15,218 nt of DNA. It comes from Actinomycetota bacterium (GTDB taxonomy: Bacteria; Actinomycetota; UBA4738; HRBIN12). Made by a program: the position numbers and the translations under genes. A model generated the notes under the pieces. It made no database searches. It had not been told where the DNA came from and worked only from the letters and a program-made list of their open reading frames with translations. Positions 6,601 through 12,756 of the stretch are shown here, one piece after another. Position 1 is the first letter of the stretch. Each line of letters starts with the position of its first letter. The stretch lies in NCBI GenBank assembly GCA_004366195.1, contig SIRV01000062.1, forward strand, positions 1 through 15,218, written 5' to 3'.

Positions 6601-7503
6601 GTGGCGGCGACCCACGCCGAGGGGGTAAGGTCCGCGGTCCGGCGCGGGGGCCGCGAGGGACTCGCGACGCTCGGCCTGCTCGCCGGGCCGGTGGGCTGGC
6701 AGCTCGTCTTCTTCGTCGCCCCGGTCGGTCTGGTGGTGGCCTACAGCGTCGGCGTCCTCGCGTTCGCGAGCGACGAAGCCCGCTTCACGCTGGAGTCCTG
6801 GGCCTACCTGTTCCGGGGGCCGCTGTACCTCGGGCTGTTCTGGAAGAGCGTCCGCATCTCGCTCATCGTGTCCGTGGCGGCGGTGGCGCTGGCGTACCCC
6901 CTCGCCTACCTGCTCGCGCTCGGCGGTCTCCCGCGCCGGTACGCGTGGATGCTGTTCATCGTGGCTCCCGCCTGGACCAACTACGTCCTGCGCGTGTTCG
7001 CGTGGAAGGTGATCCTCGGCGAGGGTGGGATCGTGAACTCCTTCGTGCTGTGGACCGGACTCACGGACGAGCCGGTCCGGTGGCTGATGTACAGCGAGTT
7101 CGCGGTCATCGTGGTGCTGACGAACGTCTGGGTCCCCTTCGTGGCGCTCCCGATCTTCGTGGCCATCGAGGGGATGGATCGGGCGCTGCTGGAGGCGGCG
7201 GGGGACCTCGGCGCCGGCCGATGGTCCACCTTCTGGCGCGTCTCCCTCCCCATCTCGCTGCCGGGGGTGTTCGCGGCGTTCCTGTTCGTGTTCATCCCCA
7301 CCATCGGCGAGTTCGTCACCCCGCTGTTCGTCGGCGGGACCGGGGGCTTCATGTTCGCCAACGCCATCACCGACCTGTTCGGACCGGGGCTCGACTGGCG
7401 GACCGGCTCGGTGCTGGCGACCTTCCTCCTCGTCGTGGTGACGGCGCTGATCGTGGTGCTCGCGCGCGCCCTGCGCCTGGAGGGGATGGGGCTGGCTCGA
7501 TGA
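6601..7503 (+). CDS. PotB-like ABC transporter permease
   Basis: Inner-membrane permease subunit of 300 residues in the spermidine/putrescine-type family. About six hydrophobic helices are visible: 21-45 (LGLLAGPVGWQLVFFVAPVG), about 80-105, 112-132, 160-188, 218-240 and 268-292. The cytoplasmic EAA loop that docks the ATPase is EAAGDLGAGRWSTFWRVSLP, starting at residue 198. The start GTG 6601 follows the binding-protein stop by 10 nt, with GAGGG (6589-6593) overlapping that stop. The stop overlaps the next permease start in an ATGA arrangement, so the two are translationally coupled. It forms a heterodimer with the next gene product. Confidence 0.92.
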   Translation: MAATHAEGVRSAVRRGGREGLATLGLLAGPVGWQLVFFVAPVGLVVAYSVGVLAFASDEARFTLESWAYLFRGPLYLGLFWKSVRISLIVSVAAVALAYPLAYLLALGGLPRRYAWMLFIVAPAWTNYVLRVFAWKVILGEGGIVNSFVLWTGLTDEPVRWLMYSEFAVIVVLTNVWVPFVALPIFVAIEGMDRALLEAAGDLGAGRWSTFWRVSLPISLPGVFAAFLFVFIPTIGEFVTPLFVGGTGGFMFANAITDLFGPGLDWRTGSVLATFLLVVVTALIVVLARALRLEGMGLAR

Positions 7504-8336
7504 GCATGGCGATGTCGCCCGTCGCACGACGCCTGCTCTGGGCGAGCCTGCTCGCCCAGTCGGTCGTGCTGTACCTGCCGATGGCCCTGCTCCTGATCTT
7601 CTCCTTCAACGACTCCGTGGTGCCGGCGTTCCCGCTCGACCGGTTCACGCTGCGGTGGTACGCGGAACTCGGTGCCAACGAGGAGCTCCTCGGCTCGCTC
7701 CGTTCGAGCGTCGCCGTTGCGACGGCCTCGAGCGTGGTGGCGCTGGCCCTCGCGTTCCCGGCCTCGTTGGCGCTCGTGCGGCGGCGGTTCCGAGGAGCCG
7801 GCCTCGTCTACGGCCTGCTCCTCTCGCCCCTCGTGATCCCCTACGGCGTCTTCGGGATCTCCCTCGTCCTGCTCTTCTACACGATCGCGCTGCCGCTGTC
7901 GCTCGTGACCGTGACGATCGGGCACGTCGTCCTCGCGCTTCCCTTCGTCGTGCTGGTGCTCGTCCCCCGGCTGCAGAGCCTGGACGTCGGGCTCGAGGAG
8001 GCCGCCCGGGACCTCGGCGCGAGCCCGGCGCAGACGTTCCTCCGGGTGACGCTGCCGCTGATGCTCCCGGCCGTCGTCTCCGCGTTCCTGATCGCCTTCA
8101 CCATCTCCTTCGACGAGTACGTCGTCGCCTCGTTCCTGGTGGGTACGGAGACGACCTTCCCGATCTACCTGGTCTCGCAGCTCCGCTTCCCCACCCGGTT
8201 GCCCCAGGCGATCGCGGCCTCGGTGGCACTGATCTTCGGCTCGCTCGCGCTCGTCGGGATGGCCCTCCTGGCGCGGTGGACGCTCGAGCGGTCGCTGGGC
8301 TCGGCGGGGGCCCGGACGAGGACGACCATCGCGTGA
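7500..8336 (+). CDS. PotC-like ABC transporter permease
   Basis: Second inner-membrane permease subunit, 278 residues. It has an N-terminal helix (QSVVLYLPMALLLIFSFND) followed by five more hydrophobic stretches. The EAA loop, EAARDLGASPAQTFLRVTLP, starts at residue 167; the following FTISFDEYVVASFLVG is typical of PotC. ATG 7500 overlaps the preceding stop by 4 bases (ATGA); in-frame ATGs at 7506 and 7512 are alternatives. It is the last gene of the unit. The next gene is on the other strand and no ATP-binding subunit follows, so the cognate ATPase must be encoded elsewhere or shared with another transporter. No clear terminator is visible in the 43 bp after the stop. Confidence 0.93.
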   Translation: MSMAMSPVARRLLWASLLAQSVVLYLPMALLLIFSFNDSVVPAFPLDRFTLRWYAELGANEELLGSLRSSVAVATASSVVALALAFPASLALVRRRFRGAGLVYGLLLSPLVIPYGVFGISLVLLFYTIALPLSLVTVTIGHVVLALPFVVLVLVPRLQSLDVGLEEAARDLGASPAQTFLRVTLPLMLPAVVSAFLIAFTISFDEYVVASFLVGTETTFPIYLVSQLRFPTRLPQAIAASVALIFGSLALVGMALLARWTLERSLGSAGARTRTTIA

Positions 8337-8379
8337 GGGGACGTCTGCGGCAGGGCTCCGTGCGGTGCGGCGGACGGCC

Positions 8380-8673
8380 TCAGTCGCGGCGGCGGCCGAT
8401 GCCGCGGCCCTTCGCGTTCCCGAGCAGACCGAAGTCCACCAGGACGCCGAGGACGATCACCACGACCCCGGCCGCCTCGAGGCCGCCGTCCGGGGCGGTG
8501 AAGGAGTTCCGCGCGAGCGCGTAGGCGAGGGTCGTCGTGGGGAGCAGGAAGAAGCCGAGGAGCGGCCACCATCCGCTCGCGAAGGCCCGGTCCAGGTAGT
8601 CGCTGAACAGCCAGAGCAGGACGAGCACGAAGCGTGGGGCGACGAGGCCGAGGAGCGCGACGAGGCAGCCCAC
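8380..8673 (-). CDS. Small three-helix membrane protein of unknown function
   Basis: Product of 97 residues with three hydrophobic segments at about 3-24, 34-54 and 68-86, a short polar loop after the second, and a basic C-terminal tail (NAKGRGIGRRRD), which suggests a cytoplasmic C-terminus. The stretch WWPLLGFFLLPTTTLAYAL recalls a family of small integral membrane proteins I have seen in actinomycetes, with no function known to me. The start is GTG 8673, 9 nt downstream of the SURF1-like stop. This very short gap puts the gene in the same transcript as the SURF1-like and dehydrogenase genes, so a role in membrane or respiratory assembly is possible but only guessed from position. Confidence 0.75.
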   Translation of the reverse strand: MGCLVALLGLVAPRFVLVLLWLFSDYLDRAFASGWWPLLGFFLLPTTTLAYALARNSFTAPDGGLEAAGVVVIVLGVLVDFGLLGNAKGRGIGRRRD

Positions 8674-8682
8674 GTGCCCACC

Positions 8683-9453
8683 CTACCGGCTCGCGGCCCC
8701 GCGCGTCCGGTCGCGGAGCTCGCGCCGCACGAGCAGGACGTACCCGACGAGGGCGATCGTGGCGAACGTGAACCACTGGATCGCGTAGGAGAGGTGCGGG
8801 CCCTCCGAGAGCTCCGGCGGGGGGACGACGGCCGGGAGCGCGCCCGGCTGGGTTGGGTCCTGCCGCTGGAGCTGCACCGGCAGCGGGTAGAGCTCGAGCC
8901 CGAGCTCGCGCCCGATTGCCGCCGGCTCGTCGCGCGAGACCGTGAGCACCCGACCGCCCGCCCCTCGCTCCAGCACGACGTCGCGCTCACCGGCGACCGG
9001 GAGCAGGAACCCCGAGACCGTCACCTCGCCCGCGGGCGGCGCCGCGGGCCCCACCGGCGGCGTATCGAGCTCGAAGGGCACCCAGCCGCGGTCCACGAGC
9101 ACCGCCGCCGCCCCGGCGACCGGCTCGTCGAGCAGGAGCGGCGTGAGGACGTGGTGGCCGGGCTCGCCGTTCAGGGCTCGTCCGTACCAGAGGACCTCTC
9201 GCGAGGGGTCGTACCGGCCGGCGACCTCCACCCTCCGGTAGGCGAGGGTCGCCGGGTCCTCGCCGGCGAGCTCGCCGAGGGGCGCCGGCGCCGCCTCGAG
9301 GCCCGCCCGGATCGACGCGTTCAGGGCCCGGCGCTGCTCGAGACGGTCGAGCTGCCAGATGCCGAGGCGCACGCAGGTCGCCGCGACGAGGAGCGCGAAG
9401 GCGAGGAGCGCGAGCCAGCGGGGCGTGAGGACGAAGCGGGGGAGCCTCGGCAC
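8683..9453 (-). CDS. SURF1-like cytochrome oxidase assembly protein
   Basis: Membrane protein of 256 residues in the SURF1/Shy1 family, which helps insert haem into cytochrome c oxidase subunit I. The architecture is typical: a first helix at about 11-31 followed by LGIWQLDRLEQRRALN, a large extracytoplasmic domain with YRRVEVAGRYD, VDRGWVPF and EVTVSGFLLP, and a second helix at about 222-242 beginning with the family signature HLSYAIQWFTFA. Length is normal. The start is GTG 9453, only 3 nt after the stop of the upstream dehydrogenase gene, so translation is probably coupled, and no separate Shine-Dalgarno is evident. The presence of SURF1 implies an aerobic respiratory chain with a haem-copper oxidase. 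No other oxidase gene is in the window. Confidence 0.9.
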   Translation of the reverse strand: MPRLPRFVLTPRWLALLAFALLVAATCVRLGIWQLDRLEQRRALNASIRAGLEAAPAPLGELAGEDPATLAYRRVEVAGRYDPSREVLWYGRALNGEPGHHVLTPLLLDEPVAGAAAVLVDRGWVPFELDTPPVGPAAPPAGEVTVSGFLLPVAGERDVVLERGAGGRVLTVSRDEPAAIGRELGLELYPLPVQLQRQDPTQPGALPAVVPPPELSEGPHLSYAIQWFTFATIALVGYVLLVRRELRDRTRGAASR

Positions 9454-9456
9454 GGC

Positions 9457-10215
9457 TCAGTACCCGGCCGTGCTCCCGAAGTCGATCGGGATGCACGCGC
9501 CGGTGATGGGCGCCGCCTCCGGGGAGGCGAGATAGGCGATGAGGGCGGCCACCTCCTCGGGGCGGATGAACCGCGCCCGCTCCCTCTGCGGGTACTTGGC
9601 GAGGAGCGCCCGCAGGTACCCCTCGGGGTCCCCGCCGCCGTAGTCCCGGGCCTGGCCGGCGAGCATCGGCGTGTCGACGTCGTTGGGGCACACCGCGTTC
9701 ACCCGGACGAGCTTCGGCGCGAGCTCGAGGGCGAGGGACCTGGTGAGGAGCGAGACCCCGCCCTTGGAGGCGCAGTAGATGGCGGTCTCGGCCGTGCCGA
9801 CCAACCCGGCGTCCGAGGAGAGGTTCACGATGCACCCCTCGGTGCGCTCCAGGTGGGGGATGGCGTAGCGGCACATGAAGAAGGTGCCCTTCAGGTTCAC
9901 CGCCATCGTGCGGTCGAACTCCTCCTCGGTGGCCTCGGCCGTCGGGCCCTCGACCCAGACCCCGGCGCAGTTCACGAGGACGTCGAGGCGTCCGTGGCGC
10001 TCCACCGTCTCGCGCACGATCCGCTCGCAGTCGGCCACGCGGGTGACGTCGCCGACGATGGCATGGGCGCCGCCGAGGTCGGCGGCGACCTTCGCCAGGC
10101 CCTCGGCGTCGAGGTCGGTGAGGACGAGGGTCTCGCCCTGCGCGTGGAAGCGCTCCGCGGCGGCGCGGCCGATGCCGCCCGCCGCCCCCGTGATCAGCAC
10201 CACCCGCCCGTCCAT
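9457..10215 (-). CDS. Short-chain dehydrogenase/reductase (SDR, Rossmann fold)
   Basis: NAD(P)-dependent oxidoreductase of 252 residues from ATG 10215. Classical SDR motifs are all present: the dinucleotide-binding TGAAGGIG (9-16), GDV at 55-57, NCAG (82-85) in place of NNAG, the catalytic serine in NLSSD (about 134), and Y147-CAS-K151. The cofactor-loop acid (TDLD, after the second strand) favours NAD(H). The segment following the active site is NAVCPNDVDTP, with Asn where most relatives have Gly. The C-terminus GACIPIDFGSTAGY resembles the usual V-DGG end of classical SDRs. The substrate cannot be assigned. A longer start at ATG 10227 (adding MRPG) is possible but overlaps a -10-like TAGGAT. 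It is the first gene of a three-gene minus-strand unit. Confidence 0.9.
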   Translation of the reverse strand: MDGRVVLITGAAGGIGRAAAERFHAQGETLVLTDLDAEGLAKVAADLGGAHAIVGDVTRVADCERIVRETVERHGRLDVLVNCAGVWVEGPTAEATEEEFDRTMAVNLKGTFFMCRYAIPHLERTEGCIVNLSSDAGLVGTAETAIYCASKGGVSLLTRSLALELAPKLVRVNAVCPNDVDTPMLAGQARDYGGGDPEGYLRALLAKYPQRERARFIRPEEVAALIAYLASPEAAPITGACIPIDFGSTAGY

Positions 10216-10263
10216 GCCGGGCCGCATCCTACCGCGGCCCGCATCGGCTACCCTTCGGCTGCG
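10216..10263. promoter_or_regulatory. Divergent promoter region of the SDR and zinc-ribbon genes
   Basis: Forty-eight bases separate the two divergent starts. On the plus strand TACCCT (10249-10254) lies 9 nt before ATG 10264, and on the minus strand TAGGAT (10231-10226) lies 10 nt before ATG 10215. Both fit TAnnnT -10 elements with very short or no leaders, and neither gene has a visible Shine-Dalgarno. GCATCG (10241-10246) and CGATGC (10262-10267) form a short inverted repeat around the plus-strand -10. All assignments are by eye. Confidence 0.4.
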
Positions 10264-10974
10264 ATGCGGGGCATGGACCGGCTGCTCGAGCTCCAGGACA
10301 TCGATCTCCGGATCGACCGGCTCGAGCACCGCCGCGAGCGCCTGGAGTCGGGGGCGGAGGTGGCGGAGGCCCGGGCCGCGATGGAGGAGGCCGAGGCGCG
10401 CCTCGGGGAGCTCCGCCTCGCGTTCGACGCCGTGGCGACCGAGCAGCGGCGCCTGGAGGCGGAGATCGACTCGATGGAGCGCAAGGCCGCCGCCGAGGAG
10501 CGGCGCCTCTACGACGGGAGCGTGGCCAACCCGAAGGAGCTCGAGGCCCTCCAGCACGAGGTGGCGAGCCTGCGGGAGCGCAAGGGCCGGGTGGAGGACG
10601 ACCTGCTGGAGGCGATGGAGCGGCGCGAGGAGCTGGAGGCGCGGATCGCGCCGGCCGAGGCGGAGCTGGCCGAGGCCCGGGCGCGCCTCGAGACGCTCGA
10701 GCGTGAGGCCGGGGAGGAGCTCTCGCGGATCGCCGCCGAGCTGGCCGAGCTCCGCGCCCGTCGGGAGGCGCTCGCGCCGGAGCTCGACCCCGAGCTCCTC
10801 GAGCTCTACGAGGACCTGCGCGCGAAGAAGGATGGGATCGGGGCGGCGGCCCTGGTGGACGGGGTGTGCCAGGCCTGCCACGAGAAGCTCTCGGCCCTGG
10901 AGCTCGATCGCCTCAAGCACGCCGAGGGCATCGGGAGGTGCGAGCACTGCCGCCGGATCCTCGTGCTCGCCTGA
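10264..10974 (+). CDS. Coiled-coil protein with C-terminal C4 zinc ribbon
   Basis: Protein of 236 residues. Residues 1 to about 180 are long charged helices (many Glu/Arg heptads) forming a coiled-coil hairpin; the family hallmark YDGSVANPKELEALQHEV is at 83-100. A zinc ribbon closes the protein: Cys202 and Cys205 (CQAC), Cys226 and Cys229 (CEHC). This is the architecture of the zf-RING_7/CT398-like family, the relative of Mycobacterium Rv2229c as I remember it, possibly a nucleic-acid-associated or secretion chaperone-like protein; its function is not established. A second in-frame ATG is at 10273. It overlaps the RNase H reading frame, and the pairing of these two genes is conserved in actinobacteria, which suggests a functional link. 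The Nif3-type gene I would expect upstream is absent. Confidence 0.85.
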   Translation: MRGMDRLLELQDIDLRIDRLEHRRERLESGAEVAEARAAMEEAEARLGELRLAFDAVATEQRRLEAEIDSMERKAAAEERRLYDGSVANPKELEALQHEVASLRERKGRVEDDLLEAMERREELEARIAPAEAELAEARARLETLEREAGEELSRIAAELAELRARREALAPELDPELLELYEDLRAKKDGIGAAALVDGVCQACHEKLSALELDRLKHAEGIGRCEHCRRILVLA

Positions 10975-11429
10975 TCGTCCACTGCGACGGCGCCGCCCGC
11001 GGGAACCCCGGGCCCGCCGGGATCGGCATCGTGATCGCCGACGAGGAGGGACGGATCCTCGACGAGATCGCCCTCGGGCTCGGCGTGGCCACCAACAACC
11101 AGGCCGAGTACACGGCGGCGATCGAGGGGCTCCGACGGGCCCGCGAGCTCGGGGCGCGGGAGGTGCTCCTGCGCTCGGACAGCCGGCTGTTGATCGAGCA
11201 GCTGGAGGGGCGGTACCGGGTGAAGAACCCCGCGCTGCAGCGGCTCCACCGACGGGTGCGCGAGCTGGAGCGGGGCTTCGAGCGCGTCGCCTACGAGCAC
11301 GTGCCGCGGGAGCTGAACCGGGCGGCCGACCGTCTCGCCAACCGGGGCGTGGACGCGATGCTCGCGGCGGGCGAGCTCAGTCGCCCGTCCGGGCCCCGTC
11401 CGTGGGAGGGGGCGGCGGGATCGAGCTGA
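10938..11429 (+). CDS. Ribonuclease HI family protein
   Basis: Hydrolyses the RNA strand of RNA-DNA hybrids. In the numbering from GTG 10938 (163 residues) the DEDD catalytic set is complete: Asp17 in HCDGAARGNPGP, Glu57 in NNQAEYTA, Asp81 in RSDSRLL and Asp131 in NRAADRLAN. It resembles the N-terminal domain of Mycobacterium Rv2228c, but the acid-phosphatase-like C-terminal domain of that protein is missing. The start is uncertain: the family normally begins at the strand LIVHCDG, yet no ATG, GTG or TTG stands there. GTG 10938 with GAGGG (10924-10928) adds 11 residues; CTG 10971, overlapping the preceding TGA as CTGA, is the alternative. The last 53 bp overlap the convergent lipoprotein gene. 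Confidence 0.88.
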   Translation: MRALPPDPRARLIVHCDGAARGNPGPAGIGIVIADEEGRILDEIALGLGVATNNQAEYTAAIEGLRRARELGAREVLLRSDSRLLIEQLEGRYRVKNPALQRLHRRVRELERGFERVAYEHVPRELNRAADRLANRGVDAMLAAGELSRPSGPRPWEGAAGSS

Positions 11430-12297
11430 CCAGGTCCTCGAGGGGGAAGGAGAAGCGGAGCGGCTCGCCGTCCCGGCGGAACGTGAGGACGAGGGACCGG
11501 CCCTCGGCGGAGTCCTGTTGGGGGAAGGCGAGGAGCGCCTGGACCCCGCGCTCCGGGGGGAGCGGGACCTGGAGGGCGAGGGACGGCACGCCCTCGTAGC
11601 GCTCGAAGGAGCCGTCCCCCCGCTCGACGAAGAGCCCGCTGGCGTCGCGGTCGAGCCGGAGCGTCCGCCGCGAGCGGTTCTCGATCACCAGGTTGAACTG
11701 CCAGTTCGGCGTGAACATGAACAGGGAGTCCAAGCGCACCGAGACGCCGTCCTCGGTGCGGGCCTCGTTGCGGAACAGCTCGATGCCGTCGGACATCGGC
11801 ACGCCGTCGCGGGTGAGGTCGACCACCCGCCAGTCGCCGGGGCGGAGGCTGACGAGCGAGACGGGGCCGTCGAGGATCCGGGCCCGCTGGAAGGGGTCGC
11901 CGTCCTCGGGGGTGAACGTGAACCGCACCGTGGCGCCGAGCGCCACCTGCGCGCCCAGCGCGCGGCGGAGCGGGACCGTGGAGAGGAAGCGGGCGTGCCG
12001 GAGATCGACCTCGCCCACGATCCGTCCCGGGAACTGAGCGTCCTGCACCCCGAGCCAGGTGACCCAGCGCTCGAGCTCGGGGCCGGCGACGAGCTCCGCG
12101 AGGGAGGCCCCGCCGTCGAGCGGAGCGTCGGCGTAGGCCCGGAGGAACTCCAGCACGGTCTCGCGCGCCGAGGCGGCGACGAGGGCCGGCGTCGCTGGGA
12201 GCTGCTCGAGGGCGAGGGGGGCGGCGGGCCCCACCGGCTCGCGGGCGCAGGCCCCGAGGGCGAGGAGGACCGCGACGAGCCCGAGGTGCCGGCGCAT
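11377..12297 (-). CDS. Predicted lipoprotein of unknown function
   Basis: Product of 306 residues. The N-terminus is a lipoprotein signal peptide: MRRH, a hydrophobic run and the lipobox LGAC with Cys17. The mature part is soluble and, from its alternating pattern, probably mixed alpha/beta then mostly beta, with FTFTPEDGDPFQRARI in the middle and NLVIENRSRRTLRLDRDASGLFVE (shown here as two parts: NLVIENRSRR, TLRLDRDASG) suggesting an Ig-like or DUF4352-like strand-rich C-terminal half. It ends with a Pro-rich tail. I do not recognise a family with certainty. ATG 12297 is chosen because the signal peptide starts there; TATCAT (12314-12309) lies 11 nt upstream, so the leader would be only a few bases. 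It is divergent from rnpB and its 3' end overlaps the convergent RNase H gene. Confidence 0.8.
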   Translation of the reverse strand: MRRHLGLVAVLLALGACAREPVGPAAPLALEQLPATPALVAASARETVLEFLRAYADAPLDGGASLAELVAGPELERWVTWLGVQDAQFPGRIVGEVDLRHARFLSTVPLRRALGAQVALGATVRFTFTPEDGDPFQRARILDGPVSLVSLRPGDWRVVDLTRDGVPMSDGIELFRNEARTEDGVSVRLDSLFMFTPNWQFNLVIENRSRRTLRLDRDASGLFVERGDGSFERYEGVPSLALQVPLPPERGVQALLAFPQQDSAEGRSLVLTFRRDGEPLRFSFPLEDLVSSIPPPPPTDGARTGD

Positions 12298-12308
12298 GGA
12301 TGGGGCCG

Positions 12309-12327
12309 ATGATACGCGGCCTATACT
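12309..12327. promoter_or_regulatory. Back-to-back -10 elements of rnpB and the lipoprotein gene
   Basis: TATACT at 12322-12327 (plus) would place the RNase P RNA start at about 12333, exactly where the P1 helix begins. TATCAT at 12314-12309 (minus) would start the lipoprotein transcript near 12302. The two hexamers are only 7 bp apart and point away from each other, so each promoter's -35 region lies in the other's early transcribed region and both cannot be occupied at once. No good -35 hexamer is visible for either. Confidence 0.6.
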
Positions 12328-12331
12328 CGGT

Positions 12332-12756
12332 GGAGGGAGTCGGCCGGGCGGCCGCGGTCGGCCTTCGGGCCGGTCGAGGAAAGTCCGGGCTCCGCAGGGC
12401 AGGGTGCTGGGGAAACCCAGGCGGGGGCGACCTCGCGGACAGCGCCACAGAGAACAGACCGCCCGCGCGGGCGACCGCGCGAGCAAGGGTGAAACGGTGA
12501 GGTAAGAGCTCACCAGCGGATCGGGTGACCGGTCCGGCTCGGCAAGCCCCACCCGGAGCAAGGCCAAGCAGGGAGCGCAGCCGGCATCGCCGGTCGGAGG
12601 GTGGCCCGCCCGAGCTCCCGGGTAGGCCGCGCGTGCTGCGTCCTCCGGGACGCGCCGGGGCGCCGACGCGACCCCGCGGTCGCGGGCGCTCAGAGAGATG
12701 GCCGCCACCGACCCGGAGGGTCGGTACAGAACCCGGCTTACAGGCCGGCTCCCTCC
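12332..12756 (+). ncRNA. rnpB: RNase P RNA, bacterial type A
   Basis: Catalytic RNA that trims the 5' leader of pre-tRNAs. The universally conserved segments appear in order: GAGGAAAGTCCGGGCTCC (12376-12393), ACAGAGAACAGACCGCC (about 12448-12464), a GGTGAAACGGTGAGGTAAG stretch (about 12486-12507), CCACCCGGAGCAAGGCCAAG (12549-12568), GGGTAGGC (about 12619-12627) and ACAGAACCCGGCTTA (12726-12740). The ends are set by helix P1: 12332-12345 pairs with 12743-12756 over 14 bp including one G-U. P3 is a UUCG-capped hairpin, 12356-12363 with 12368-12375. The length of about 425 nt is at the long end for type A, with GC-rich extra helix sequence around 12630-12690. L15 reads GGCAA rather than the usual GGUAA. 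The last 19 nt are antisense to the lipA 3' end; no terminator is evident. Confidence 0.95.

Noticed and set aside
8365..10263. Possible long N-terminal extension of the zinc-ribbon protein to base 8365
   Set aside because: The extension is antisense of three real genes and has no domain; the family starts at the MDRLLELQ region, matching ATG 10264.
10228..10947. Possible N-terminal extension of the SDR on the minus strand
   Set aside because: It is the antisense of the coiled-coil gene (Leu/Arg/Glu-rich), and the Rossmann motif begins right after ATG 10215.
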